A DNA stretch of 64,000 bases from Rhizobium bangladeshense (GCF_001662075.1 NZ_LYPL01000005.1:310001-374000); one strand, 5' to 3'. Shown: positions 37,198-50,091, counted from the first letter of the stretch. Program-made: numbers and translations. The notes: a model not told the origin generated them from the sequence alone.

Positions 37198-37914
37198 TCA
37201 ATGCAGGCCGCCCACTCCGAGCAGGCTCTCGACGGCTTCGTGGTCCTTGGATAGGTCTGCCGGCGTTCCCATCCAGGCCAGCCGCCCTCGTTCGAGAATG
37301 ACGACCTGGTCGGCGAAATCGAGCGCGCTCTGAATCCGTTGCTCGACAAGAAGGATGGTCATGTCGCCTGACTGTGCGAGATCGGCGAAGGCTGCCATCA
37401 GTTCCTCGCAGATAACGGGGGCGAGCCCCTCCAGCGGTTCGTCGAGCAGCAGCACGGACGGGCGGCCGAGAATGGTTCGGGCGGTCGAAAGCATTTGCTG
37501 CTCGCCGCCGGAGAGCTGGTTGCCGAGGTTGCGGCGGCGCTCCTTCATGCGCGGGAACAGTGCATAGGCTTCCTCCAGCGCCGTTTTCGGCCGCGCCTTC
37601 AAGCCGACGAAAAGGTTCTCTTCGACGGTCAACGTCGGAAACACGCAACGTGTCTGCGGCACATAGCCGAGACCCTTATGCGCGCGTGTTGCGCTTGGTG
37701 CTGTTGTGACGTCCGTATCGCCAAGTTTGATGCGGCCCTCGTAGCGTCGGGTCTGGCCGGCGAGCGTCGCCAGCAGCGTCGTCTTGCCCATGCCGTTGCG
37801 GCCGAGCACGGCAAGCCTTGCGCCTGCCGGCACGGACAAGGAAATGCCTTCCAACACCCGCGTCGGCCCGTATCCGGCCGACAGATTTTCGACCTCAAGC
37901 GACAGGGCTGGCAT
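37198..37914 (-). CDS. livF: Branched-chain-type ABC transporter, ATP-binding protein LivF
   Basis: The 238-residue ATPase has Walker A GRNGMGKTT, signature LSGGEQQML, Walker B LLLDEPLEGLAP and the switch His replaced by Gln-containing VEQRIQ, as is usual for LivF. ATG 37914 is chosen because GGGAG lies 8 nt upstream; the ATG at 37920 is too close to it. It overlaps livG by 20 nt and ends the livKHMGF operon. The operon context near pobA suggests aromatic acid rather than amino acid uptake (inference). Confidence 0.9.
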   Translation of the reverse strand: MPALSLEVENLSAGYGPTRVLEGISLSVPAGARLAVLGRNGMGKTTLLATLAGQTRRYEGRIKLGDTDVTTAPSATRAHKGLGYVPQTRCVFPTLTVEENLFVGLKARPKTALEEAYALFPRMKERRRNLGNQLSGGEQQMLSTARTILGRPSVLLLDEPLEGLAPVICEELMAAFADLAQSGDMTILLVEQRIQSALDFADQVVILERGRLAWMGTPADLSKDHEAVESLLGVGGLH

Positions 37915-38659
37915 TAGCATAACTCCCGAGATAGGCCTCGCGCACACGCGCATCCCTGGTGACATCTTCAGGCCGGCCGTCAAAGATGATCGCGCCGGCG
38001 GCCAGCACGATGACGCGTTTGGCAAAACGAAAAACAAGATCCATGTCGTGTTCGATCATCAGCACGGCGAGATCGGCGGGCAGATCGGCCAGCGCTTGTT
38101 CGATGCGGCCGGTATCGCTCTGCGGCACGCCGGCTGCCGGTTCGTCGAGCAGCAGCACTTTCGGCTTCAGCGCCAGTGCGACGGCGAGCTCGAGAAGCCG
38201 CTGTTGCCCATAGGCAATCTCGCTGACCTTGCGATGCATCAGCGGCGTCAGTCCGAGTTTTCCCAGGAGGTCGTCGATCTCGGCCATGACATCGGGCATC
38301 GAGAGGAAGTTTCCGAACATGTTCCAAGTCTTTCCGTCCCGCTGAAGGACAGCGAGCCCGACATGTTCGGCGGGCGTCATGTCCTGGAAAAGCCGTGTCA
38401 CCTGAAAGGAGCGGACGAGGCCGCGTTTGACCCTGCCGATCGCATTGACCGCCGTCACCGTTTCGCCGCCAAGGCGGACCTCGCCGGAATCGGGAGGGAG
38501 ATTGCCGGTGACGAGGTTGACGAAGGTGGTCTTGCCGGCGCCGTTCGGACCGATCAGCGCGACGCGGTCGCCGGCGGCCATCGCCAGCGAAACGTCGTTG
38601 GTGACGGCAAGGCCACCGAAGGCTTTCCGGAGATTGGCGACTTCGAAGACATGGCTCAT
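37895..38659 (-). CDS. livG: Branched-chain-type ABC transporter, ATP-binding protein LivG
   Basis: The 254-residue ATPase has Walker A GPNGAGKTT, a LivG-type insertion (LVRSFQVTRLFQDMTPAEHV), Walker B LLLDEPAAGVP and switch His in MIEHDMDLVF. The signature motif is degenerate, reading IAYGQQRLLELA in place of LSGGQ, which is common in LivG. It overlaps livM by 4 nt and livF by 20 nt, showing a tightly coupled operon. Substrate specificity is set by LivK, not by this subunit. Confidence 0.9.
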   Translation of the reverse strand: MSHVFEVANLRKAFGGLAVTNDVSLAMAAGDRVALIGPNGAGKTTFVNLVTGNLPPDSGEVRLGGETVTAVNAIGRVKRGLVRSFQVTRLFQDMTPAEHVGLAVLQRDGKTWNMFGNFLSMPDVMAEIDDLLGKLGLTPLMHRKVSEIAYGQQRLLELAVALALKPKVLLLDEPAAGVPQSDTGRIEQALADLPADLAVLMIEHDMDLVFRFAKRVIVLAAGAIIFDGRPEDVTRDARVREAYLGSYANASPVA

Positions 38660-39660
38660 GAGCGCTGCTCCCTGCGGCGGTCAATGAAATTTGCGGCCGT
38701 TCCGTAAAGCCCTTTCGGCGCGAAGAGCACGACGGCGATCAAGAGCGCCCCGACCATGGTGAGCCAATGGAAGGGATTGGCGGCCGAGACATAGTCCTCG
38801 AAGAGCATGAAGATGATCGTGCCGGAGAGCGCCCCGAAGAGAGAGCCGGTGCCGCCGAGCACGAGCATGACGAGCGCCTCCGCCGACTGCGTGAAGGACA
38901 GGCTGTCCAGACCGACGACCTGCGTCGAGATCGCGTTCAAGGCGCCGCCAACCCCGGCAACCGCGCCCGAGATGGCGTACATCCTGATGAGCGCGCCCTT
39001 CGGCGAACCGCCCATGGCGCGGATACGCAACGGGTCCTGCTTGATGGCGCGGCAGAGCATGCCGAAGGGGGAGCGCACCAGCAATCTCAGCAGCACGAAG
39101 ACAACAAGCAGCAGCGCCATTCCGAAAAAGAAGGCGGTGCGGCCATAAAGATCGAATTCAAAAAAGCCGAGGACCGGGTCGGGCGCGATGCCGGAAAGTC
39201 CATCACTGCCTCCTGTCCATGAGGAGGCCTTGTTGGCGAATTCGTGGAAGAGGTGGATGAGGGCAATCGACAGCACGAGCTGCGGCAGGCCATGCGCGCG
39301 CAGAATGATCGCGCCACTGAGCAGCCCGGAAGCTACGCCGCCGGCAATGCCGGCAAGCAGCATCAGCAGCGGATCATTGATGCCGTAATGCGCCGACAGG
39401 ATGCCGGCGGCATAGGCGCCGGAGCCGAACAGGGCAGCATGGCCGAGCGTCGCAACGCCGCAATAACCGGTCACAAGATCGAGCGAGAGCACGAGCAGCG
39501 CGATGGTGATCATCCGCGTCAGAAGCGCGAGATTATCAGGGAAAGCGAAATAGCCGATGGCGGCAACGGCGACGATCACCATGATGCCGGCGAGATCGCG
39601 GCTGATAAAACCGCGCCGCTGCTGGAGACGTCCGTTTTCGTTGTTCATCACCAGCGCCAT
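38656..39660 (-). CDS. livM: Branched-chain-type ABC transporter permease LivM
   Basis: A 334-residue integral membrane protein with about nine hydrophobic segments and the LivM-type patterns LDLVTGYCGVATLGHAALFG, GLPQLVLSIALIHLF and LGGTGSLFGALSGTIIF. ATG 39660 is close to the livH stop (TGA 39664-39662) and follows GAAGTGAG; a later ATG at 39648 is possible. With LivH it forms the membrane channel. Confidence 0.9.
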   Translation of the reverse strand: MALVMNNENGRLQQRRGFISRDLAGIMVIVAVAAIGYFAFPDNLALLTRMITIALLVLSLDLVTGYCGVATLGHAALFGSGAYAAGILSAHYGINDPLLMLLAGIAGGVASGLLSGAIILRAHGLPQLVLSIALIHLFHEFANKASSWTGGSDGLSGIAPDPVLGFFEFDLYGRTAFFFGMALLLVVFVLLRLLVRSPFGMLCRAIKQDPLRIRAMGGSPKGALIRMYAISGAVAGVGGALNAISTQVVGLDSLSFTQSAEALVMLVLGGTGSLFGALSGTIIFMLFEDYVSAANPFHWLTMVGALLIAVVLFAPKGLYGTAANFIDRRREQRS

Positions 39661-39661
39661 C

Positions 39662-40525
39662 TCACTTCGCCCTCCCGGCAAGGCCGCGCGGGAAAATGCA
39701 GATGATCGCGATCACGGCGAGATAGAAGAAGAATTCCCCGAACTCCGGCATCAGATAGCGGCCCGTCGTATCGATCGCGCCGAGCAGCAGGCAGGCGATC
39801 AGCGCGCCGGGAATGGAGCCGGCGCCGCCGACGGAGACGACGACCAGGAAGGTCACCATGTAGCGCAGCGCATAATAGGGCTCGACCGGCAAGAGTTCGG
39901 CGCCGACCACGCCGCCGAAGGCGGTAAGCCCGACGGCGATGGCAAAGCTCACCGCATAGATGATCTCGGTGCGCACGCCGAGGGCTGCCGCCATCGCTGC
40001 ATCGTCCACGGAGGCGCGCAGCTTGACGCCAAAGCTGGTCCTTTCGATCGCGAACCAGAGCGCCAGCGCCACGGCGAGGCCGCACAGGATGGCGAAAAGC
40101 CGGTGAACGGGGATGGTGCGAAAGCCGAGATCGGCCGAACCCTGCAGCGCCGCGGCAAGCGGTATGGTCTTCAGCGTTGGTCCCATCAGGTAATTGGCGA
40201 TGCCGATGATGCAGAAAGTGATGCCGATCGTCATCAGCACCTGGGTCAGTTCCGGCGCGCCGTAGATCCGGCGATAGAGGAAGCGCTCGAGAGGGATTGC
40301 AATGATGATCGTAGCGACCACGGCAGCGATGACTGCCATGGCATAACCGAGGCCGAGGTCACGTGCGGCATAGGAGGCGATGTAGCCTCCGATCATGGCG
40401 AAGGCGCCGTGCGCGAGGTTGACGACGCGCATCAGCCCCATGGTGACGGAAAGGCCGATCGAGATCACGAAGAGCACCATGCCATAGGCTAGCGCGTCGA
40501 CGGCTATGCTGAAGACTGTCTGCAT
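39662..40525 (-). CDS. livH: Branched-chain-type ABC transporter permease LivH
   Basis: The 287-residue permease has about eight membrane segments, with GLSVTMGLMRVVNLAHGAFAMIG near the N-terminus, VLMTIGITFCIIGIAN and SVGGAGSIPGALIACLLLG, typical of LivH. ATG 40525 has AGG 7 nt upstream; a 13-codon extension to 40564 is not credible. It lies 66 nt downstream of livK in the same operon. Confidence 0.9.
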   Translation of the reverse strand: MQTVFSIAVDALAYGMVLFVISIGLSVTMGLMRVVNLAHGAFAMIGGYIASYAARDLGLGYAMAVIAAVVATIIIAIPLERFLYRRIYGAPELTQVLMTIGITFCIIGIANYLMGPTLKTIPLAAALQGSADLGFRTIPVHRLFAILCGLAVALALWFAIERTSFGVKLRASVDDAAMAAALGVRTEIIYAVSFAIAVGLTAFGGVVGAELLPVEPYYALRYMVTFLVVVSVGGAGSIPGALIACLLLGAIDTTGRYLMPEFGEFFFYLAVIAIICIFPRGLAGRAK

Positions 40526-40591
40526 GGAACTACCTGTTTCGATCCGACGGACCTGGGATTCCAAGTCCGCCGCATGTTCTGACGCCGGATG

Positions 40592-41764
40592 TTACTTGGC
40601 CGCTGCCAAGCCCGGATCGCCCTGCTTCTCGAAGGTCTGGACCTCCTTGTTGATGTAGGTCCCGTCGTCGGCCTTGGCGACTTCGCGCAGATAGATGTTC
40701 TGCGTGATGTGGCGGCTTTCTGGATCGATCGAAACCGGGCCACGCGGGCTCACCCAGGCAAGGCCCTTCACCGCATCGACAGCCTTTTCAGCATCCTGTT
40801 TCCCGCCCGTCGCCTCGATCATCTTATAGATGACATACATGCCGTCATAGGCGCTGACTGCGGGGAAGGAGAGTTCGGCCTTGTTGCCGATCGCCTTGGT
40901 GGCCGCCTCGACGAAAGCCTTGTTCTCGGGAGAATCGTGCGACACGGCATAGTGGAAGGTGGTCTGGATGCCGAGTGCGGCGTCACCCAGCGCCGGCAGG
41001 TCGGATTCCTGCGTCAGGTCGCCCGGTGCGAAGAACTTGATGCCGGCGGCCTTCAAACCGTTTTCGTTGTAAGCCTTGACGAAGCCGAGCGTCGTCGGTC
41101 CCGACGGCAGGAAGGCGAAGACGCCCTCAGCGCCGGAATCCTTGATACGCTGCATGATCGGGCTGAAGTCGTTGGTCGCAAGCGGCATGCGGATCGCCTC
41201 GACCACCTGGCCGCCGGCCTTTTCAAAGCCGGTCTTGAAGGCATTTTCGGCATCGACGCCCGGGCCGTAATCGCTGACGACCGAGATCACCTTCTTGACG
41301 CCGGCGTCGAAGGCGACTTTTGCGATCGGCGTCGAGGTCTGCCAGGTGGTAAACGAGGTGCGCACGACGAGCGGGCTCTTGGTGACGATCGCCGAGGTCG
41401 CGGCATTCATGACGACCATCGGCACATTGCCCTGCTTGAGGATCGGCGTCACCGCCATGGCATCTGGCGTGAAATAAAAGCCGGCAAGATACTGGACCTT
41501 TTCCTTGACGATCAGTTCCTGGGCAAGCGCCTTGGATTGGGCAGGATCGGCCTGCGGCACGTCGCGATAAACGATCTCGACGGTGTCGTTGCCGACCTTG
41601 CTGCCATTGGCCGCCATATAGGCGTCGATGCCGGCCTTGAAGTTTTTGCCCTGAAGCGCGAACGGACCGGAGAACGGGCCGATGACTCCGACCTTGATCG
41701 TGTCGGCATAGGCGCTCGTGCCTATGACGATGGCCGCAGCGGCGGCCAGAAACAGCTTCCTCAT
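40592..41764 (-). CDS. livK: ABC transporter substrate-binding protein, LivK/aromatic-acid type
   Basis: The 390-residue periplasmic protein has a signal peptide (MRKLFLAAAAAIVIGTSAYA) and a type I periplasmic binding fold: IKVGVIGPFSGPFALQGKNF, IVYRDVPQADPAQSKALAQEL, YLAGFYFTPDAMAVTPIL and VVRTSFTTWQTSTPIAK. Relatives bind branched-chain amino acids or aromatic acids such as benzoates. GGGAGA precedes the ATG. It is first in the livKHMGF operon and 176 nt downstream of pobA on the same strand, which makes 4-hydroxybenzoate a candidate ligand. The gene symbol names the family only. Confidence 0.85.
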   Translation of the reverse strand: MRKLFLAAAAAIVIGTSAYADTIKVGVIGPFSGPFALQGKNFKAGIDAYMAANGSKVGNDTVEIVYRDVPQADPAQSKALAQELIVKEKVQYLAGFYFTPDAMAVTPILKQGNVPMVVMNAATSAIVTKSPLVVRTSFTTWQTSTPIAKVAFDAGVKKVISVVSDYGPGVDAENAFKTGFEKAGGQVVEAIRMPLATNDFSPIMQRIKDSGAEGVFAFLPSGPTTLGFVKAYNENGLKAAGIKFFAPGDLTQESDLPALGDAALGIQTTFHYAVSHDSPENKAFVEAATKAIGNKAELSFPAVSAYDGMYVIYKMIEATGGKQDAEKAVDAVKGLAWVSPRGPVSIDPESRHITQNIYLREVAKADDGTYINKEVQTFEKQGDPGLAAAK

Positions 41765-41940
41765 TTTTCTCTCTCCCTTTTCGGCGTACTCCGGCGCCGT
41801 ATTGAATTTCAGGTTAGCTTGTCATGCGAAATGGTGATGTAAAATGAAATAAATCCCCAAACACTTGATCTGCTGGTTATGGTTCTGCTTCTCGAACACC
41901 CGGTTCACTGCGAGTGAGCGCGGCCTTCATCCGCAATCCT

Positions 41941-44120
<2,180 letters not shown>

Positions 44121-44169
44121 CGTTATGCATCCGGTGACGGCGCATTCGCAGGCGTCAGTCACCGATGTT

Positions 44170-46557
44170 TCATGTCGCAGGCCATGTCCAGTTCCGCACC
44201 TCCGGCAGGTCCTCGCCATGTTCGCGCACATAGTCGTGGTGTTCCGAAAGCTTGCTGCGGAAGGCGGCGAGTGCTTCACCCGCTTTTTCCTTGAGACCCG
44301 GGACCCGCTCGATCGCTTCGATGGCGAGGTGGTAGCGGTCGAGTTCATTGAGGACGGTCATGTCGAAGGGCGTCGTAGTCGTGCCCTCTTCGATAAAGCC
44401 GCGGACGTGAATGTTTTCGTGGTTGGTGCGCTTATAGGTCAGGCGGTGAATAAGATAGGGATAGCCATGATAAGCGAAAATTACCGGCTTGTCTGACGTG
44501 AAGATCGCGTCAAAGGCCTCGTCGGTCAGGCCGTGCGGGTGCTGGCCTCTGGATTGCAGCGCCAGCAGATCGACGACGTTGACGGTACGGATTTTCAGCG
44601 CCGGCACCGCCTTGCGCAACAGGTCGACGGCGGCAAGCGTCTCCATCGTCGGCACGTCGCCGGCGCAGGCCATGACGAGGTCGGGGGCGAGGGCATCTTC
44701 CTCGTTGCTTGCCCAGTGCCAGACGCCGATGCCGGCCTCGCAATGTTTCACCGCTTCGTCCATCGAAAGCCATTGTGGCTCCGGCTGCTTGCCGGCGACG
44801 ATGACGTTGACGCGATCATAGGTGCGCAGGCAATGATCGCCGACCCAGAGAAGAGTATTGGCATCCGGCGGCAGGTAGATGCGGACGATATCGGCCTTCT
44901 TGTTGGCGACGAGATCGACGAAGCCCGGGTCCTGGTGGCTGAAGCCGTTGTGATCCTGGCGCCAGACATGTGAGGTCAGCAGATAGTTCAGCGACGAGAT
45001 CGGCTTTCGCCACTCCAGTTCGCGCGTCACCTTCAACCATTTGGCGTGCTGGTTGAACATCGAATCGACGATGTGGATGAAGGCCTCATAGCAGGAGAAT
45101 AGGCCGTGGCGGCCGGTCAGGAGGTAACCTTCCAGCCAGCCCTGGCAGAGATGTTCGGAGAGCACCTCCATGACGCGTCCATCGCGGGAGAGGTGGATAT
45201 CATAGGGCTCGATATCCTCCATCCAGACTCGGTCGGTGGCCTCGAAGACGCGGCCGAGGCGGTTCGATTCCGTTTCGTCGGGGCCGAAGATACGGAAATT
45301 CGCCGCCGCCTCGTTGCGCTTCATCGTGTCGCGCAGGTAACGGCCGAGGATCTCCGTCGACTGGGCCGCGACGCTGCCGCGCTTGCCGATCTCGACTGCA
45401 TAGCCGATTATATCGGGGGTATCGAGTTCCCGGCGCAGCAAACCGCCATTGGCATGCGGATTGGCACCCATGCGGCGTTTGCCGGTAGGCGCCAGCGCCC
45501 GCAGCTCGGGTTTCAGCCGGCCATCGGCGCCGAACAGGTCCTCCGGACCGTAGCTGCGCATCCAGTCCTCGAGAATTTTGCGATGGCCGTCATTCTCACG
45601 GCAGTTGGAGACCGGCACTTGGTGGGCTCGCCAGAAGCCCTCGACCTTCTTGCCGTCAACTTCTTTGGGACCGGTCCAGCCCTTCGGGCTGCGCAGCACG
45701 ATCATCGGCCAGCGCGGGCAGCCGTCCGGAGCCTTGCCGTCACGGGCCTGGCTCTGGATCTCACGAATGCGGTCGAAGATCCGGTCCAGCGTCGCGGCCA
45801 TCTGCTGATGCATGTCGCGCGGCTCATGGCCGTCGACGAAGAAAGGTTCGTAACCGTAGCCTTCGAAGAGGTGACGGAGATCATCGTCTCCGGCCCGGCC
45901 GAGAACGGTCGGGTTGGCGATTTTGTAGCCGTTCAGGTGCAGGATCGGCAGCACAGCGCCGTCGCGGGCGGGATTGAGGAACTTGTTGGAATGCCAGCTC
46001 GCGGCCAGCGGCCCAGTCTCGGCCTCGCCGTCGCCGACGACGCAGGCGACGATCAGGTCGGGATTGTCGAAGGCGGCGCCATAGGCATGGACGAGAGCGT
46101 AACCGAGTTCGCCGCCCTCATGGATGGAGCCCGGCGTATCCGGTGCAGCGTGGCTCGGGATGCCGCCGGGGAAGGAGAATTGCCGGAAGAGCTTGCGCAT
46201 ACCTTCGGCATCCTCGGAAATATTGGGATAGATCTCGCTGTAGGTGCCTTCGAGATAGGTGTTGGCAACCATGCCCGGCCCGCCGTGGCCGGGGCCGCAT
46301 ATATAGATGATGTCGAGATCGCGGGCGCGGATCAGGCGGTTGAGATGGGCATAGATGAAGTTGAGGCCGGGTGTCGTGCCCCAGTGGCCGAGCAGGCGGG
46401 GTTTGATGTGTTCCGGTTTCAGCGGCTCGAGCAGCAGCGGATTTTCAAGCAGGTAGATCTGGCCGACCGAGAGATAGTTGGCGGCCCGCCAATAGCGGTC
46501 GATCTGGATGAGTTCGGCGTCGGTCAAGGCGGCGGCGGTCGAGACATGCTTTTCCAT
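44170..46557 (-). CDS. xfp: Xylulose-5-phosphate/fructose-6-phosphate phosphoketolase
   Basis: A 795-residue thiamine-diphosphate enzyme with phosphoketolase landmarks: YLLENPLL and [36 protein letters not shown]-like [24 protein letters not shown] (ThDP/Mg binding), and SHQDPGFVD later. It cleaves xylulose-5-P or fructose-6-P with phosphate to acetyl-phosphate plus glyceraldehyde-3-P or erythrose-4-P. ackA lies 71 nt upstream on the same strand, so acetyl-phosphate can be turned into acetate and ATP. GGGAGAAGCCA precedes the ATG. Confidence 0.96.
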   Translation of the reverse strand: MEKHVSTAAALTDAELIQIDRYWRAANYLSVGQIYLLENPLLLEPLKPEHIKPRLLGHWGTTPGLNFIYAHLNRLIRARDLDIIYICGPGHGGPGMVANTYLEGTYSEIYPNISEDAEGMRKLFRQFSFPGGIPSHAAPDTPGSIHEGGELGYALVHAYGAAFDNPDLIVACVVGDGEAETGPLAASWHSNKFLNPARDGAVLPILHLNGYKIANPTVLGRAGDDDLRHLFEGYGYEPFFVDGHEPRDMHQQMAATLDRIFDRIREIQSQARDGKAPDGCPRWPMIVLRSPKGWTGPKEVDGKKVEGFWRAHQVPVSNCRENDGHRKILEDWMRSYGPEDLFGADGRLKPELRALAPTGKRRMGANPHANGGLLRRELDTPDIIGYAVEIGKRGSVAAQSTEILGRYLRDTMKRNEAAANFRIFGPDETESNRLGRVFEATDRVWMEDIEPYDIHLSRDGRVMEVLSEHLCQGWLEGYLLTGRHGLFSCYEAFIHIVDSMFNQHAKWLKVTRELEWRKPISSLNYLLTSHVWRQDHNGFSHQDPGFVDLVANKKADIVRIYLPPDANTLLWVGDHCLRTYDRVNVIVAGKQPEPQWLSMDEAVKHCEAGIGVWHWASNEEDALAPDLVMACAGDVPTMETLAAVDLLRKAVPALKIRTVNVVDLLALQSRGQHPHGLTDEAFDAIFTSDKPVIFAYHGYPYLIHRLTYKRTNHENIHVRGFIEEGTTTTPFDMTVLNELDRYHLAIEAIERVPGLKEKAGEALAAFRSKLSEHHDYVREHGEDLPEVRNWTWPAT

Positions 46558-46628
46558 TGGCTTCTCCCGTTCGAAAACGCGTTCAACGTCAATTCTAGCC
46601 GCTGGCGCCGGCGCGCCATTGATCTGGA

Positions 46629-47807
46629 TCAGCGGGCGACAAGCAGGGACAGCGCCTCGTCGGCGATCACCTGTTCCTCGTCCGTGGCAATGACATGGGC
46701 GGTCATGCGGCTTTGCCCGGTGCTGATCGTGAAGTCATTGGCGGCATTGGCCTTTGCGTCGATGGAAAGGCCGAGCCAAGCGAGGCGTTTCGCCACGCCG
46801 GCGCGGATCTCCGGCTGATTTTCGCCGATGCCGGCAGTGAAGACAACGGCATCGAGGCCGCCGAGCGTTGCCGCCATGCGGCCGATCTCGCCGGCAATGC
46901 GCAGCGTCAAGAGTTCGATCGCCTGGCGCGCCTCCGGCCGGCCGTCCTTCAACAGATCGCGGGTATCGGCGCTGATGCCGGAAACGCCCAGCAGGCCCGA
47001 GCGGCGATAAAGCAGATCCTCGATTTCTCCCAGGGATTGCTTTCGCTCTCCGGCCAGATACAGGATGATGCCGGGATCGAGCCAGCCTGGGCGCGTCGCC
47101 ATCGGGATGCCGTCGAGGGTCGAAAAGCCCATGCTGCAATCGCGGCTGATGCCCCCTTCCAGCGCACAGAGGCTGGCGCCGCTGCCGAGATGGGCGACCA
47201 CAGCCTTGGCGGCCTGCGGCGCCTTGCGGGTAAGTTCACCGGCGATGAATTTATAGGAAAGCCCGTGGAAGCCGTAACGCTTGATGCCCTCGTCATGCAG
47301 CGAGCGCGGTATGGCGAGACGGCGAACGAGATCGTCCTGCGTGACATGGAAGGCGGTGTCGAAGGAGGCCGTCTGGATAAGATGCGGCTTCAGATGCGCC
47401 AGCGCGCGGATGAAACGCAGCGCCTGCGGCTGATGCAGGGGCGCAAGCGGCGTCAGTGCATCAATGGCGCCGATCGCCGCGGCGTCGAGGGCGATCGCTT
47501 TCGTGAAGCGGTCGCCGCCATGGACGACGCGGTGGCCGGCAGCGCGGCTGGCGGCCATGTCGAAATGATCGGCGAGACGCGCGAAGGTTTCATCGATGAC
47601 ATCGTGGAGGTCTTCCGTCACCTCAGCCTTCAACGGCATGTCGAATGTCTGCGGCCCTCGGCTCAGTCCGAGTGAAACCTGTTCGGCGCGGAAATCGATC
47701 ACGCCCTTGCCGATGCGCCGCGCCTTGGTGCCTTCCATGGCAAAGATGCCGATCTTGACCGTCGAGGAGCCGGCATTGAAGGTCAGAAGCAGATCGTTCG
47801 AGGGCAT
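46629..47807 (-). CDS. ackA: Acetate kinase
   Basis: The 392-residue ASKHA-fold kinase has [16 protein letters not shown] at the N-terminus, [52 protein letters not shown] (catalytic Arg/Asp) and [14 protein letters not shown]. It transfers phosphate from acetyl-phosphate to ADP. Transcription runs ackA then xfp, a phosphoketolase bypass unit. No recognisable Fnr/FixK box was seen in the upstream 239 nt. Confidence 0.96.
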   Translation of the reverse strand: MPSNDLLLTFNAGSSTVKIGIFAMEGTKARRIGKGVIDFRAEQVSLGLSRGPQTFDMPLKAEVTEDLHDVIDETFARLADHFDMAASRAAGHRVVHGGDRFTKAIALDAAAIGAIDALTPLAPLHQPQALRFIRALAHLKPHLIQTASFDTAFHVTQDDLVRRLAIPRSLHDEGIKRYGFHGLSYKFIAGELTRKAPQAAKAVVAHLGSGASLCALEGGISRDCSMGFSTLDGIPMATRPGWLDPGIILYLAGERKQSLGEIEDLLYRRSGLLGVSGISADTRDLLKDGRPEARQAIELLTLRIAGEIGRMAATLGGLDAVVFTAGIGENQPEIRAGVAKRLAWLGLSIDAKANAANDFTISTGQSRMTAHVIATDEEQVIADEALSLLVAR

Positions 47808-48046
47808 GTCTTTGTAGACTCCGTGCGGTCGTGATGTGGGTCGAACTTAGCGCCGGCGCAGCCGGCGGAAAGGCATCCATTCGTCCGTCGGTTATTTTGC
47901 CCCGGTGCAGCCTATTCGGGCTTCTTCAAAGTCCGCGGCGTGCTGACCTCGGGCGGCGTGGTCGCTTTCGGCATTCTGGCGCGGCTGTCGGTGGAACTGA
48001 TTTTGCAGGTCGGTTTGATCCGCGCCAAATCTTTTAAGGCATAGTG

Positions 48047-49618
48047 TCAGGCCGTTGAGGCCAGGCTGGCATTGCGATCGCTGATGAAGATGCCCGCCTC
48101 GGCGGCGGGCATCGCCTTGCCGAAAAGATAGCCCTGGCCGATGTCGCAGCCGAGCTGCAGCAGGAAGGCGAGCTGGCCATGCTCCTCGACGCCTTCCGCA
48201 GTCGTCTTGATATTGAGGCTTCTGCCGAGGCCAAGCATGGCGCGGACGATCTTTTCCTGGCGTTCGTCGTCGCGATAGGTGGCGATGAAGCTTTTGTCGA
48301 TCTTGATCTTGTCGAAGCGATAGCGGGCGAGCTGGGCGAGGCTCGAATAGCCTGTGCCGAAATCATCGAGGGCGATCTGGATGCCGGCAGCATGCAGTTC
48401 TTCGAGAATGACGGCGGCGATAGCGGGATCCTGAATCAGCGCGTTCTCGGTGATCTCCACTTCCAGGCGTTGCGGCGGCAGCCGGGTTGCCGACAGCACC
48501 TTGAGGATGCGGGATGTCAAGAGCTTGTCTTCCATCTGCACCGGCGAGACGTTGAAGGACAACATGACATGCGCCGGCCAGGTGAGCGCGTCGCTGCAGG
48601 CCTGGGCGAGGAGATCCTCGAACAAGGCGGTGATCATGCCGGTTTCCTCGGCAATGTCGATAAAGACCGGTGGCGGAATGCGGATACCATCCTCACCCGT
48701 CCAGCGCGCGAGCGCTTCGAAACCGCAGAGCTGGCCGGTCTTCAGGTCGATCAGCGGCTGATAGAAGGGCTTGATGTCCTTATTGGCGATGGCGGCGCGC
48801 AGCCTGGTTTCCAAGGCGGCGCGCTCTGTTACCTTGTCCTGCATCGAGGTTTCGAAGACGAGAAAATGGTTGGGGCCGCGTGATTTGGCCTCGTACATGG
48901 CGAGGTCGGCACGATGGGCGGCGTCTTCCAGCAGTTCGGCTCCGTCAGCCCAGCGATCGTAACCGACGCTGGCGCCGACTTCGACGGCAAAGCCATCGAT
49001 ATGGATCGGCCGGGTCACGGCCTGGATCAGCAGCCTGGCGAAACGCTCCTCCCGCTGCGTCGTCAGGGCAAAGGCGACGATGATGAATTCGTCGCCGCCG
49101 AAGCGGTAGACGCAATCGGCATTGCCGAGCGCGCAGATGCGTCTGGCGACTTCGATCAACAACACGTCACCCCCCTTGTGGCCGACGAGATCGTTGACTT
49201 TCTTGAAGCCGTCGAGATCGACGGAAAAGATGGTGACGTTGTCGTCCCATTCCTCGATTTCGGCCTCGTCGTTCTTGATCGGCCGTGCGAGAGCCTTGCG
49301 CTCGAAGGCGTAGCGGTTCGGCAGCTTGGTCAGATGATCATGAGTTGCCGTCCAATCGGCCTTCGCCTGAGCGGCGACGCGCAATTCCATTTCCTTGCGC
49401 AGATCGGCAATGCGCAGCACCGAATAGACGAAGCTCATGGCGCCGGCGATGCCGAGGCCGAGAACGAGCTTGTCGGCACCGTAAGCGCCGAAATCGGTCA
49501 TGAATGAAGCGAGGCTGTCATCGAACCGGAGCAGCGTCCCGAGGAGCCAGAGGGTTATCCCCAAACCGACGATCGACATGCATTGCCTTCCGGCTCTGCT
49601 CTGGAAAAACACAGGCAT
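48047..49618 (-). CDS. GGDEF-EAL cyclic-di-GMP protein, membrane bound
   Basis: The 523-residue protein has two N-terminal membrane helices (about 15-31 and 48-66), a GGDEF domain with the active motif FGGDEF intact (about 170), and an EAL domain with GFEALARW, ITENAL, DDFGTGYSSL and KIDKSF. Both catalytic signatures are complete, so it could make or degrade c-di-GMP; there is no obvious sensing domain beyond the short periplasmic loop. ATG 49618 follows GGAGAAGGCATA. It is monocistronic. Confidence 0.92.
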   Translation of the reverse strand: MPVFFQSRAGRQCMSIVGLGITLWLLGTLLRFDDSLASFMTDFGAYGADKLVLGLGIAGAMSFVYSVLRIADLRKEMELRVAAQAKADWTATHDHLTKLPNRYAFERKALARPIKNDEAEIEEWDDNVTIFSVDLDGFKKVNDLVGHKGGDVLLIEVARRICALGNADCVYRFGGDEFIIVAFALTTQREERFARLLIQAVTRPIHIDGFAVEVGASVGYDRWADGAELLEDAAHRADLAMYEAKSRGPNHFLVFETSMQDKVTERAALETRLRAAIANKDIKPFYQPLIDLKTGQLCGFEALARWTGEDGIRIPPPVFIDIAEETGMITALFEDLLAQACSDALTWPAHVMLSFNVSPVQMEDKLLTSRILKVLSATRLPPQRLEVEITENALIQDPAIAAVILEELHAAGIQIALDDFGTGYSSLAQLARYRFDKIKIDKSFIATYRDDERQEKIVRAMLGLGRSLNIKTTAEGVEEHGQLAFLLQLGCDIGQGYLFGKAMPAAEAGIFISDRNASLASTA

Positions 49619-49875
49619 TATGCCTTCTCCATCTCCACCCGCGTCGCGATATCACAAAAGTCTGAAAGGTTCGTTGAAACCAGAAGGCGAATTATCAGCA
49701 GGCTGCTGCGCTGTCGGGAGCCTGGATACGCTTGCGATGCAACCAGGATTGGCATTCGGCTGTTTTACTGATTTCGACCAGAAGGAGAATATTTGCTGCA
49801 GGTGGTCGGCACTGCAACGATCAGGAAGAAGAACGAAGACGAGCGTGCTGTCGCATGCTCGCCCTTTCTCGTGCT

Positions 49876-49992
49876 TCAGGCGGTGACGATCAGCAGCGGA
49901 ACGCTGACGATGAGACCGGCCAGAACCGCGAACGTGGCGACGCGCATGAAACGCAGGCGCCGCGTCCGTTCTCCACTCCAATCATAAGTCAT
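49876..49992 (-). CDS. Small single-span membrane protein, 38 residues
   Basis: The frame begins MTYDWSGERTRRLRFMRVAT, then FAVLAGLIVSVPLLIVTA, stop TGA 49878-49876. A basic cytoplasmic head (RTRRLRFMR) precedes one helix reaching the C-terminus. AAGGAG lies 8 nt upstream of the ATG. It lies alone in the 473-nt gap between the GGDEF-EAL gene and the histidine phosphatase gene; the rest of that gap shows nothing clear. No family recognised. Confidence 0.6.
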   Translation of the reverse strand: MTYDWSGERTRRLRFMRVATFAVLAGLIVSVPLLIVTA

Positions 49993-50091
49993 TCTTCCAT
50001 CTCCTTGGGACAAGGAAGTAGTCCCCGCAAACTCGGGTTCAACAGGGATGACGCGATTTGCTTGTGTAAGGCTGGATAAAATGAGGAATCT

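Noticed and set aside
47831-48046. Open frame between ackA and the GGDEF-EAL gene ending at 48046
   Set aside because: One frame reads like a hydrophobic C-terminus (GGVVAFGILARLSVELILQ) but it has no start or ribosome site and no recognised family; could be a remnant, not supportable.
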